Shown: positions 43,443-53,000 of the stretch, in pieces
Layout of the letters: each line of letters begins with the position of its first letter
Position numbering within the stretch: position 1 is the stretch's first letter
Assembly (NCBI RefSeq): GCF_009910845.1
Contig: NZ_SIJB01000017.1
Location: 53,941 to 117,940, forward strand
DNA: 64,000 bases
Source: Chengkuizengella marina
Lineage (GTDB): Bacteria; Bacillota; Bacilli; Paenibacillales; KCTC-33759
Direction of reading: 5' to 3'
Notes under the pieces: model-generated
Seen by the model: only the letters and a program-made list of their open reading frames with translations
What the model was told of the DNA's origin: nothing
The model's database searches: none
Position numbers and translations under genes: made by a program

Positions 43443-44723
43443 TTATTTTAATGCATTTAATTTTTCGGCTGCTTCATCTAGCGTTGCTTTAACATCTTCC
43501 CCATTCACAACAATTTTTTGAAATACTTCTAAATAGATTGGCTCTGCATCTTCCCAATATGGTTCATTTCCTCTAGGTTCTGCATAATTTAACGCTTGTT
43601 GTATAGCTTTAAAATATGGTTCCTGATACCCTTGAACTAAACCATAAGCATCAGATCTAACTGAAGGCCAAGCTAATTCACTCACAAGCAATTCCTGTAC
43701 GTCTTTAGACATTAAAAATTCTGCAAACTGAATCGCTTCATCAACTTTTGTAGATCCCTTAGGAATACCAATCACTTCTCCACCTAATACATGTGACTCT
43801 TTTACAGGTCCACTCCATCCACTAAAAGCTTTTATTTCATCTTTTCCTTGTTTATGAAATTCTGGAATATAAAATGGCCAGTTTGTACCAAGATATACGC
43901 TATCTTTCAATAAATATTCGTTCATAGTGTCCCATGCGGCTGTAGAGCTCTGTTCATTTAAATATGGATATAATTCCTGCAAAAATTCAAAAGCTTGAAT
44001 ACTTCCTTCATCATTTAATGTGTAAGGATCTCCACCTGCTTGTTTAATAAAATCAAACATATGCAAAATGTTATCCGCTTGTAAATTTGCTTTGATTGCT
44101 ACTCGTCCTTGACCCGTCGCATCATTGGTTGCTTTTGCAACATTTAGCAGTTCTTCCCAAGTAGTTGGCACCTCTAAACCTAACTCACTAAATTTACTCT
44201 CATTATAGAAAGCAATTTCTACATTTGGACGATAAGGTAAAAACAATCTTTTTCCGTCGAATTCAGTTGCTTCTAACATCCCAGGAATCACAGCCTCAGG
44301 AATTTGTTCATTATATTGTGATAAATCTTCAACTAAATCTCTAGTCACTAGCCCTGATAAATTATTGATATCTTGAGCAAACATATCTATATTAATTTGC
44401 CCTGTATCTACTTGTGCTGTAAGACTGTTAATTAAATCTTCAGCTTTCAATTCAACTGCCTTAATCTTTATACCTGTTTCAGATTCAAATGCAGGTATTA
44501 TTTCATTATTAAATAAATCCCATTCTGTTTCCGCCATACCGAATGCAACATTTAATGTTGTTGAATCACTGGATGGTTCATTTTCAGTTGCTGGCTGTTC
44601 GGTATTTTCATTATCAGTTGGTTGTTCTTGGACCTCATCATCTGCAGTAGAACATCCGACTATTGCTACACCAAATATAAAGATAACTGCTAAAATTGAT
44701 AAAAGTAATTTATTAATCTTCAT
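43443..44723 (-). CDS. Sugar ABC transporter binding lipoprotein
   Basis: The 426-residue family-1 solute-binding protein has a lipoprotein signal with lipobox VGCS near residue 23, an acidic Glu/Asn/Thr linker, then the MalE-like core (TTLNVAFGMAETEWDLFNNEIIPAFE, FAQDINNLSGLV, LPYRPNVEIAFYNE, VPTTWEELL). It is the third gene of the permease operon. The neighbouring GH13 glucosidase and LacI repressor point to alpha-glucosides such as maltose or isomaltose. The ATG follows CAGGGGGATATCAAA. Confidence 0.87.
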   Translation of the reverse strand: MKINKLLLSILAVIFIFGVAIVGCSTADDEVQEQPTDNENTEQPATENEPSSDSTTLNVAFGMAETEWDLFNNEIIPAFESETGIKIKAVELKAEDLINSLTAQVDTGQINIDMFAQDINNLSGLVTRDLVEDLSQYNEQIPEAVIPGMLEATEFDGKRLFLPYRPNVEIAFYNESKFSELGLEVPTTWEELLNVAKATNDATGQGRVAIKANLQADNILHMFDFIKQAGGDPYTLNDEGSIQAFEFLQELYPYLNEQSSTAAWDTMNEYLLKDSVYLGTNWPFYIPEFHKQGKDEIKAFSGWSGPVKESHVLGGEVIGIPKGSTKVDEAIQFAEFLMSKDVQELLVSELAWPSVRSDAYGLVQGYQEPYFKAIQQALNYAEPRGNEPYWEDAEPIYLEVFQKIVVNGEDVKATLDEAAEKLNALK

Positions 44724-44765
44724 TTTGATATCCCCCTGTTATTATTAATAATCTTAAAGTAAGAT

Positions 44766-45827
44766 TTACTTTACAGCACCCGATAACATCCCAGATTTTA
44801 AATACCTTTGTAAATAGAACGTTATAATAATAATCGGAATTGTAAGAATCGTAGAATATGCTGCCGCTGTAAAATAACTACCTGTTGTAATAATTTCGAA
44901 CGTTTTAATAGGTAACGTCCCTTCAACTGTAGTTAAATATCTTGCATATAAAAACTCATTCCATGAATTCAACCATACAAACATTGCACCTACAGCAATC
45001 CCTGGTGCTGCAATTGGAAAAATAATTTTACGAAGTGTTGTAATTCTTCCTGCACCATCTATCATTGCTGATTTTTCTACATCTCTAGGTATAACCTGAA
45101 AAGTACCTACTAGAATCCAAGCTAAAAACGGTAAATTAGGTATTAAATGTGCGAGTATCAACCCAAAAGTTGAATCCGTTAATTGCCATGATACGAATCG
45201 AGTTGCTATAGGTAATGCTATACCAACATCAGGAAACATTCTTGTAAATAGTAATCCTAAAATAATCATGTAGCCTATACTTTTTGGCATTCTGGAAATT
45301 ACGTATGATGCTGGCGCAGCAATGATAATGGCAATGATTGTTGTCAGAGTTGCTACGCTGAAGCTTTTCCATATTGGCAAATATAACTTTTGCACCGTTT
45401 CTTCTCCAAAAAAGATTTTTTTGGTAGTACTTACATCCCTGACTTTCTGTAACTCTGATCGGTTGAGTTTATACATTTCCCCATCTAAAAAGGTTAGCTT
45501 TCTAGTTACTCCATTTATTGTATATTGTTCATCTGGAGTGATTATAATTTGCTCTTCTTTTTCACTTTCAACCGTCAGTTCATCTATATTAATTTTATAT
45601 ACAATTTGTCCTGATTCTGTTTTTTTATCCGTAAGAATAATATTTTTCCAATGCTCAAGTGTAAAATCATGAACTAAAAAAGTTGGATGATCTGTATTCA
45701 CCTCACTAGGTTCACTAATAGATACTTTTACTAAAATATATACTGGAAAAATCATCATAAAAGCTATGACTAAAAGTAAAGGAAACGAAATGAATTTGAA
45801 AATGTGATCTGAAGTTAATTTATTCAT
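44766..45827 (-). CDS. Sugar ABC permease (MalG type) with extracytoplasmic insertion
   Basis: This 353-residue permease is longer than usual MalG-type proteins (about 280). Helix 1 (ISFPLLLVIAFMMIFPVYIL) is followed by an outside loop of about 100 residues with charged strand-like repeats (SGQIVYKINIDELTVESEKE, QYTINGVTRKLTFLDGEMYKL) before helix 2. The rest is standard, with EAA loop FQVIPRDVEKSAMIDGAGR. The start overlaps the MalF-type gene by 4 bp (ATGA). No ATPase is encoded nearby, so a shared MsmX-like ATPase elsewhere probably drives it. Confidence 0.87.
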   Translation of the reverse strand: MNKLTSDHIFKFISFPLLLVIAFMMIFPVYILVKVSISEPSEVNTDHPTFLVHDFTLEHWKNIILTDKKTESGQIVYKINIDELTVESEKEEQIIITPDEQYTINGVTRKLTFLDGEMYKLNRSELQKVRDVSTTKKIFFGEETVQKLYLPIWKSFSVATLTTIIAIIIAAPASYVISRMPKSIGYMIILGLLFTRMFPDVGIALPIATRFVSWQLTDSTFGLILAHLIPNLPFLAWILVGTFQVIPRDVEKSAMIDGAGRITTLRKIIFPIAAPGIAVGAMFVWLNSWNEFLYARYLTTVEGTLPIKTFEIITTGSYFTAAAYSTILTIPIIIITFYLQRYLKSGMLSGAVK

Positions 45828-46678
45828 CTATTTTCCCTCGCTTCCTTCCTTTCTACTATAAAGAAATAAAGTAAAATAAATATGATGATAATGAATAATA
45901 AAATAACTGCAGCTGCTCCTGACAATCCATATTGATTTCTTTGAAAGGCTTCATACGCAAAGGTTGATAACACAGGTACATTTTTACCTGTCATCACAAG
46001 CGGCAATTCAAATATTCTAAAAGAATCAATAGCTCTTAAAATAATTGCCATCGTAATGGATGGTTTTAGTAACGGTAAAGTGATATGCCAAAATTTTTTC
46101 CAACCATTTGCTCCATCTATAGAAGACGCTTCATAAACATCTTCACCTATACTTTCTAATCCAGCTAGTAAAAGAAGAATGGTTAGAGGCAAAACCTTCC
46201 ACATGTCTGCAAAAATGATTACAGCCAATGATTCAAATCCTCCACCTAGCCAATATGGTTGGGTACTTACTAAACCTAATCGATATAACAATTCATTGAA
46301 GTAACCTGTCTGACCAAACACAAAAAGCAGTGTTACACCTGATACAAGAGTAGGAACCCCCATCGGAATCAACATAATGGTTCTAAAAAAACCTCTGCCA
46401 AAAAATTTCTTTTTTAAAATTAAAGCAATCACTAAAGCGATTACAATCTGCACAGTAATGCCAACTAAAGTAATGAAAATAGTGTTAAACAAAGCACTGT
46501 TAAAATCAATATGAGAGAAAAGTGATTGATAATTAATCAATGAAATTTGATTGCTCTTATCATCAAGAAAACTAATTTGTATCGTTTGAAAGACAGGTAT
46601 AAATGTAAAATAAAACAAATAAGCGAACAACGGAAGTACCATCATCATTTCTAACCAGTACTTCTTTACAAATCTCAC
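45824..46678 (-). CDS. Sugar ABC permease (MalF type)
   Basis: A 284-residue permease with six helices and the EAA loop LAGLESIGEDVYEASSIDGANG before FWHITLPLLKPS, as in MalF/UgpA-type inner membrane components. It starts at GTG 46678 behind AAGGAGGAGAGAACTAAA. It is the first gene of the operon, controlled by the LacI-type palindrome at 46801-46814, and forms the channel with the MalG-type protein. Confidence 0.88.
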   Translation of the reverse strand: MRFVKKYWLEMMMVLPLFAYLFYFTFIPVFQTIQISFLDDKSNQISLINYQSLFSHIDFNSALFNTIFITLVGITVQIVIALVIALILKKKFFGRGFFRTIMLIPMGVPTLVSGVTLLFVFGQTGYFNELLYRLGLVSTQPYWLGGGFESLAVIIFADMWKVLPLTILLLLAGLESIGEDVYEASSIDGANGWKKFWHITLPLLKPSITMAIILRAIDSFRIFELPLVMTGKNVPVLSTFAYEAFQRNQYGLSGAAAVILLFIIIIFILLYFFIVERKEARENR

Positions 46679-46800
46679 TTTAGTTCTCTCCTCCTTCTAG
46701 TGATCCCTCATTTACCTTAAACCCTCCCTCTATTTATTTCTTTTTCCTATGGAACTTATTCAGTTTTAAATTTTTTACTACTGTTTCTATATTTCAATTC

Positions 46801-46814
46801 TGAAAAGCTTTTCA
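46801..46814. promoter_or_regulatory. LacI-type operator at the ABC operon
   Basis: TGAAAAGCTTTTCA, a perfect 14-bp palindrome, sits 13 bp downstream of the operon's -10 box. The identical palindrome lies before the GH13 gene at 48122-48135. Confidence 0.8.
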
Positions 46815-46827
46815 AGATTACGATTTA

Positions 46828-46856
46828 ATTTTAACTGATTACAAATCACTCGTCAA
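46828..46856 (-). promoter_or_regulatory. Promoter of the alpha-glucoside ABC operon
   Basis: On the minus strand TTGACG (46851-46856), 17-bp spacer, TAAAAT (46828-46833). The operator follows directly, so repressor binding would block escape of polymerase. Confidence 0.7.
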
Positions 46857-46917
46857 TAAAAAATGTTGGTAATCAGTAAAAATTAATAAATAAGTAAATT
46901 GAGTCTTATATTTAAGT

Positions 46918-47922
46918 CTAATTTTTATTAAATACAGTGTGTCTGATTTTCAACTCATGTTTCAAATATATACTTTCTGGCGGTTGTTTTTCTTCAATAA
47001 ATTGAAATAATAAAGATGCTGCACTTTTCCCAATCTCATAGATAGGCTGGGAAACAGTTGTTAATGGTGGTGAGACCATACGTGAAAAACCAATATTATC
47101 AAATCCTACAATTGAGATGTGTTTTGGAATTTGTATGTGTCTTTCTTGTAGAAATGACATCGCACCCAGTGCCATTAAATCAGATGCAGCAAACACTGCT
47201 GTGATTTCAGGTTTTTGAGCATAAAGCTTACTCATCGCTTCGTAACCACTATCAAAATCTAAATTACCAAAGGAAACGGATTGATCAGAAAAAGGAATAT
47301 TTTCTTCTTTCAATGCTTTAAAAAACCCATCATGTCTTGGCTTTCCAGCAATGGGGTCACTTAAAGAACCACTAATCATCCCTATAGAATGATGGCCATT
47401 TTTTATTAAAAATTTAGTTGCATCATAACTAGCTTGAAAATCATCTATTTTCACATATGGTAAACTACGGTCTTCACTTTTTGTTGCTGCAAGAACAGCC
47501 GGTTTGTTTAATTCCTGAAATGATTCATAAACATAGTCACTAATCACGGCACTAGTAAAAATAACCCCATCAATTTTTTTCTTTTTAAAGTACAGCATAT
47601 ATTCTCGGAAACGTTCATCATCCTGCTCTGTGTTGCAAATGATGACATTGTTTTTTTTCATTCTTGCTACATCTTCGATGCCTCGAAGCAGTGAAGAATA
47701 AAATGGATTGGATATATCGGGAATAATAGCTGCAATAGTCATTGTTCTGTTGTCCCTTAACCCTGCTGCAAAAGGGTTAGGTTCATAATTTAATTCTTTT
47801 ATGGCTTCTAATACTCTTTTACGTTTTTCAAGTCTTACTGAAGATGGATTATTAACTACTCTTGAAACAGTAGAAATAGATACATCTGCTTTTCTGGCGA
47901 CATCATGTATTGTAGCTGTCAA
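46918..47922 (-). CDS. LacI-family repressor
   Basis: The 334-residue regulator has N-terminal helix-turn-helix TIHDVARKADVSISTVSRVVNN, hinge helix RKRVLEAIKELNYEPNPFAAGLR and a periplasmic-binding-like sensor domain (TIAAIIPDISNPFYSSLLRGIE, SIVGFDNIGFSRMVSPPLTTV). It starts at TTG 47922 behind AAGGAGGTAAATCA. It lies between the ABC operon and the GH13 gene, each with an identical palindrome, and a related palindrome overlaps its own leader. It probably represses all three until an alpha-glucoside binds. Confidence 0.9.
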   Translation of the reverse strand: MTATIHDVARKADVSISTVSRVVNNPSSVRLEKRKRVLEAIKELNYEPNPFAAGLRDNRTMTIAAIIPDISNPFYSSLLRGIEDVARMKKNNVIICNTEQDDERFREYMLYFKKKKIDGVIFTSAVISDYVYESFQELNKPAVLAATKSEDRSLPYVKIDDFQASYDATKFLIKNGHHSIGMISGSLSDPIAGKPRHDGFFKALKEENIPFSDQSVSFGNLDFDSGYEAMSKLYAQKPEITAVFAASDLMALGAMSFLQERHIQIPKHISIVGFDNIGFSRMVSPPLTTVSQPIYEIGKSAASLLFQFIEEKQPPESIYLKHELKIRHTVFNKN

Positions 47923-47934
47923 TGATTTACCTCC

Positions 47935-47950
47935 TTGAAAAAACTTTCAA
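47935..47950. promoter_or_regulatory. LacI-like site before the lacI-type gene
   Basis: TTGAAAAAACTTTCAA resembles the CTGAAAAGCTTTTCAA operators (12 of 16 positions) and lies directly before the repressor's ribosome binding site. Possible autoregulation site. Confidence 0.4.
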
Positions 47951-48060
47951 ATTATCCGCATAATTGGCGTGAAAAATTGGAAGTTTAAATATATTAGCTA
48001 TTTAGAGCATTGGAAATTGGGTGGAGAATTATGCTGCTCTCTTTTCATTTTAAAATATTC

Positions 48061-48135
48061 TTTACAAGTATACGAAAAAAGTGTAATAATTAAAATGTTT
48101 CTATTTCATTTTATCAAAACCTGAAAAGCTTTTCA
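48061..48135 (+). promoter_or_regulatory. Promoter and operator of the GH13 gene
   Basis: TTTACA (48061-48066), 18-bp spacer, AATAAT (48085-48090). The palindrome TGAAAAGCTTTTCA (48122-48135) lies about 25 bp past the expected transcript start. Confidence 0.65.
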
Positions 48136-48174
48136 ATTAATTAAATTCCACTATATTACATTTGGAGGCAGGAC

Positions 48175-49812
48175 ATGAAAAAAACTTGGTGGAAAGAGGC
48201 TGTTGTATATCAAGTTTACTGGAGAAGTTTTTATGACTCCGATGGTGACGGATATGGTGATTTACACGGTCTCATAAAAAAATTAGACTACATTAAAAAC
48301 CTTGGAGTAGACATCATATGGTTAAATCCAATATATGAATCACCTGATGTTGACAATGGTTATGATATAAGTAATTATTTTAGCATCACACCACGAGCAG
48401 GATCTATGGAAATATGGGATTTGCTTTTAACTGAAGTTCACAACAGAGGAATGAAATTAATTATGGATTTAGTTGTAAATCATACCTCTTCTGCTCACCC
48501 ATGGTTTATTGAATCTCGATCTTCTTTAACGAATGAAAAACGAGATTGGTACATTTGGCAAGATCCAAAGAATGGTCAAGAGCCAAACAATTGGCGTTCT
48601 TATTTTACACCTTCAGTATGGGAGTTTGATGAATTGACCAATCAATATTATATGCATTCCTTTGCCGTCCAACAACCTGATTTAAATTGGAAAAATCCAA
48701 AGGTTCGTGAGGCTATCTATGACATGATGAGATTTTGGCTGGATAAAGGGATAGATGGGTTTAGAATGGATGTCATTAACTTACTTGCTAAACCAAAAGA
48801 TTTTTCCAATGTTGAAAATCCAGACAACATTCAATATCTTGGAAACAACCCAGGTATTCATAAATATTTACGTGAAATGAATGATAAAGTATTAAAACAT
48901 TATGATATTATGACTGTTGGTGAAGTTCCTTTTGTTACTCCCGAAATGGGGAAACAATATGTTGCTGAAGAAAATAAAGAATTAAATACTTTATTTCACT
49001 TTCAAGTAGCAGATGATATGCCTACTTGGGATACTATAAAATACAAATCCATTCAAAAAGACTGGTATGAGGCACTAAAAGATTCGGGATGGAATTCGCA
49101 ATTTTTAAATAATCATGACCATACAAGACAAGTTACAAGATATGGTAATGATGAGAAATATAGAGTAGAATCAGCAAAGTTACTAGCTACAATGCTTCAT
49201 ACCTTGCCTGGAACACCTTATATTTTTCAAGGTGAGGAAATAGGCATGACAGGAGTCAACTATGAATTTATAGAGGAATACAAAGATATTGCAATGATCA
49301 ATAAATACAAAGAAGAAGTGAACAAAGGAAGGGGTCCTAAAGAGGTGATCCAGTCTTTAAAACTTCTAAGTAGAGATAATTCACGTACACCTGTTCAATG
49401 GGATGACACAAAAAATGCCGGTTTTACGGAGGGAACCCCATGGATTAATATCAATCCTAATTATAAAACCATTAATGTAAAATCAGCTTTAAAGGATCCT
49501 AATTCCATTTTCTATTATTATCAAAAGCTCATTTCTCTCAGAAAAAAGCATGAAATTATGGTTTATGGGGAATATGAGGATTTGTTACCAGAGGACAAGC
49601 ATCTATACGTGTATACAAGAAAGAAGGAAAACAATGTATGGATGGTCATTCTAAATCATTCTGATCTTCATCATGTGTTCAAATTTTCTACTCCTTATCA
49701 GAATAAAAAGAAAAATCTAATCATTAACAATTACCAAGATGCAGAAGTTGTTTTAGAGAATGACGAAATTGATTTAAGACCATATGAGGCTTTGGTCTAT
49801 CAAATATTTTGA
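48175..49812 (+). CDS. GH13 alpha-glucosidase (oligo-1,6-glucosidase type)
   Basis: This 545-residue cytoplasmic enzyme hydrolyses alpha-linked glucose oligomers. It opens WWKEAVVYQVYWRSFYDSDGDG-like as GH13 subfamily 31 does, with the four conserved blocks MDLVVNHTS, GFRMDVINL (nucleophile Asp), TVGEVPF (acid/base Glu) and FLNNHDHTR. The DSDGDGYGD calcium-type loop is present. The Val after the block-II Asn/His region (VVNHT) and PDVDNGYDISNY fit oligo-1,6-glucosidase or trehalulose-type hydrolases better than maltases; the exact preference is uncertain. The ATG follows TTTGGAGGCAGGAC. It is co-regulated with the divergent ABC operon by the LacI palindrome. Confidence 0.88.
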   Translation: MKKTWWKEAVVYQVYWRSFYDSDGDGYGDLHGLIKKLDYIKNLGVDIIWLNPIYESPDVDNGYDISNYFSITPRAGSMEIWDLLLTEVHNRGMKLIMDLVVNHTSSAHPWFIESRSSLTNEKRDWYIWQDPKNGQEPNNWRSYFTPSVWEFDELTNQYYMHSFAVQQPDLNWKNPKVREAIYDMMRFWLDKGIDGFRMDVINLLAKPKDFSNVENPDNIQYLGNNPGIHKYLREMNDKVLKHYDIMTVGEVPFVTPEMGKQYVAEENKELNTLFHFQVADDMPTWDTIKYKSIQKDWYEALKDSGWNSQFLNNHDHTRQVTRYGNDEKYRVESAKLLATMLHTLPGTPYIFQGEEIGMTGVNYEFIEEYKDIAMINKYKEEVNKGRGPKEVIQSLKLLSRDNSRTPVQWDDTKNAGFTEGTPWININPNYKTINVKSALKDPNSIFYYYQKLISLRKKHEIMVYGEYEDLLPEDKHLYVYTRKKENNVWMVILNHSDLHHVFKFSTPYQNKKKNLIINNYQDAEVVLENDEIDLRPYEALVYQIF

Positions 49813-49983
49813 TCATATTAAGAGTTGTTTCGACATAATATACTATGAACTGATAAAAAATATAAAAGCTGTTGTCGATTCATTATAATATTTATCTTTC
49901 TGTGCGCTCACCCGGGAAATACTCACCAAATCATTTCCCTTGACTGTTTGTAGCCATTAATTTTAATAATTTTAAAATGAAAA

Positions 49984-50011
49984 AACAGCTGACGAAAAAT
50001 CGTCAGCTGTT
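49984..50011 (-). terminator. Terminator of the GH81 gene
   Basis: AACAGCTGACGA (49984-49995) pairs perfectly with TCGTCAGCTGTT (50000-50011). On the minus strand a run of T follows, 27 bp after the GH81 stop. It may also end the GH13 transcript from the other side. Confidence 0.9.
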
Positions 50012-50037
50012 ATACTTTTTGAAACTATTATTTCAAC

Positions 50038-53000
50038 TTATTCAACTATAAAATGATAAGTATCCGTAGTGATTTGTGTATTACTTTCATCTGTATAAGT
50101 AAATGAATAATCAATAGAAGTACCCGTTACAATTCTTTCATATCTATCTGTAGTTGAATTATATTCCAAGAAATAATTCTCTTCATATCCCGGTTGTGGG
50201 TACACAACATGATGTACTAATACAAACCCTGGCGAAAATTGATTAGGTTTAAACCAAATCGTTAGTTGATTCCCCATTACTTCTACGCCCTGTATAAACT
50301 CACCTTCTGAAGGTGGAGTAATACTGTAGTTTGCTGTAACAGATATATTCATATTCGGTATTGAAATTACAGTACTTTCCATCATTGCATCATCAAGGTA
50401 AGATATGTCCCCAGTCCAACCTGTAAATGTAATGATACTCCCTGGCTCAGCTTGTGGAGGAGTGCCCGTAATCTTAACCAATTCACCTTCCTGGTAATTA
50501 CCACTACCAGTTCCATTTTGAACCATTAGTTGATAAACAGGTGCCTGTTCAATACTATAATTTGCAGTAACGGATATATTCATATTTGGCATAGTCACTG
50601 CAGTGTTTTCCAATGTTGGATTTTCAAGATATGATACATCTCCTGTCCAACCTTCAAAAGTTGCAATTTCATTGGGTTCCACTGTTGGAGGAGTTCCCAA
50701 CACTATAACCCTATCTCCTTCTTTATAACTTCCACTTCCAGACCCATTTTCAACCATTAAATCATATAACTCTACTTGTTCTACTAAATAATTTGCAGTG
50801 ACTGTTATATTCATATTTGGCATAGTCACCGTAGTGCTTTCCAATGTTGGATCATCAAGATAAGAAACATCTCCTGTCCAACCTTCAAAAGTTGCAATCT
50901 CATTCGGTTGTACAAGTGGAGGAGTTCCTGTAATTAGAACTAATTCCCCTTCTCTGTAATTACCTTCTCCTGTTCCATTCAAAACATCTAACTCATATTT
51001 AGGAACAGGATCGACATCACTGTTGCTAAATACTTTTATTTCTTTAATGCTGTAAACTTTTCCACCATTCACATTTCCAACGGTAAATTCAAAGATATCA
51101 CTATCAGCTTGTGCACCAGTAGGTAAAGTGTACTTGTAATTAAATGATACGATATCCCCATCGATTACATTATTCAATTCGTATGGTTGATTAGGTGTAC
51201 AAGGATAACTTCCAAGTTCACTTCCATTCACAGAAGGTTGAATGTAACAAAAACCAATACCTATATCATTCACAAGCGGCACAAAAGTGATAGTAGGAAC
51301 TGTAGTAGTGCTGCTAGTCACTTCAGCAATGAAATTACGAGAAGAATCTTCAAATCCTTTTGTTCCTCCGTTACCTTCAGTTGCATACAACCTTACATAA
51401 CTTCCATTTATATGATTTTCAGGATGGAGTACATCCTCTCCTCCATCCCCATCGTTAATTGAACCCAACACTTCAAAGTTTGTAAAACTTTCATCATCAG
51501 ATATCTGCACTTCATAAGTGGTTGCATAATAGTTATCTCCCCATGTTACATTCACTTGAGATACATCGCTCATACCTCCAAAGTCCATAACTATCCATTG
51601 TGGTGCATCACTGTCTTCACTAACCCATACGCTGTTTTCATTTCCATCATTTATGTTACCAGGGATACCTTCACTAGTTGAGGAAGCTGTCACAGTTGCA
51701 TTTTGACCAATTTCAGCGTCTATGGAAATTAGCACATTACTGCTAGAGGATTTACCTATATCCGATGTAACGGTTAGTGTAATATTATGATTTCCAGTAG
51801 ATAAATCTACATTAGGTGATACTCCTATAGCAATCTGTGTTCCATCTTCTGTCCATCTATACTCGGCTATAGTACCAACAGGAGCAAAACTTCTCGAACC
51901 ATCAAGAACTACTGTTTCAGATCCATTTCCATCTAAATCTACTAAAGATTGATCTGATCCTGCAATTGCAATAGGTTCTCCAGCTGTTACCCAAACAAGC
52001 ACTTCATCACTAGCTGTTGTGCCATCACTTCCAGTTACTGTTAAAGTAATTAGATGTTCTCCATTATCTAATACAACTGTCGGACTTACACCCGTTGCAA
52101 TCTGCATTCCGTTTTCTAACCATTCGTAACTCGTTATCGTACCGTTAGAATTAAAACTACCAGATCCATCTAACATAACAGACTCGCTGCCATCTTCATT
52201 ATCATCCAATACTACAATATTCTCTCCAGCATCAGCAAGCAATTGATCTGGATCTTTTTCTGCTATAAGTTCACCTGGAGGTACAGTAACAACAGATCCA
52301 TCTGAAAATTGTACGACTAAATCTGTATTCGTAGGATTATATGCAACATATGTCCGTTCACCATTTTTATTAAATACAGCGTAGGAAGGTGTATTAGCTG
52401 TAATACTTGAATCATAAGCACCTAGTGCAACCATATTGTGAATCCAGCTATAATAATGCGGCTCTGTTTCACTTGGTGGACTAGGTTCACTAGCTCCATG
52501 AGGACTCGTATTATACATCGTTAATGCCCTCTCAGGATCAGCTAATGCAAGATATTCCCAAAATAGTTCGTTCCAACGGTTGACCTGTCCATATTTATTT
52601 AAAAACCAGTCTGTAAAATTAGTAATGTATTCTGTATCCCGGGCTAAATAAAGAGAACCTGCTGTCATTGGTAGAAGATTAATACCAACTGGGTATTCTT
52701 GATAACCTGTTTGTTCACTTCCAAACCATGTTGCAAAACCTGCTTTGTCTCCCCAAATCCATCCAACCATTGGATAATTGAACTGGGCTGGTTCCCAAAT
52801 TGCATCTATTTGATCTCCAAAATCTGGACCATTTGGAAAAACGATATCATTTATATCAAACCAATAGTTTAATACAGCCTCTCCTTCAGTTGTGTATAAG
52901 TAGATTCCTAGATCTCTAATAGTATCATTCCCCATGACCATACCCCATTGAGCAACTCCTGAAGCAAAGTTCATCGCTTCTGAACTAGATTCTTGGTTCG

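Noticed and set aside
46801..46814. Palindrome read as a CcpA cre site
   Set aside because: The centre is GC, not the CG required in cre, and its pairing with a LacI gene and a second identical copy explains it better.
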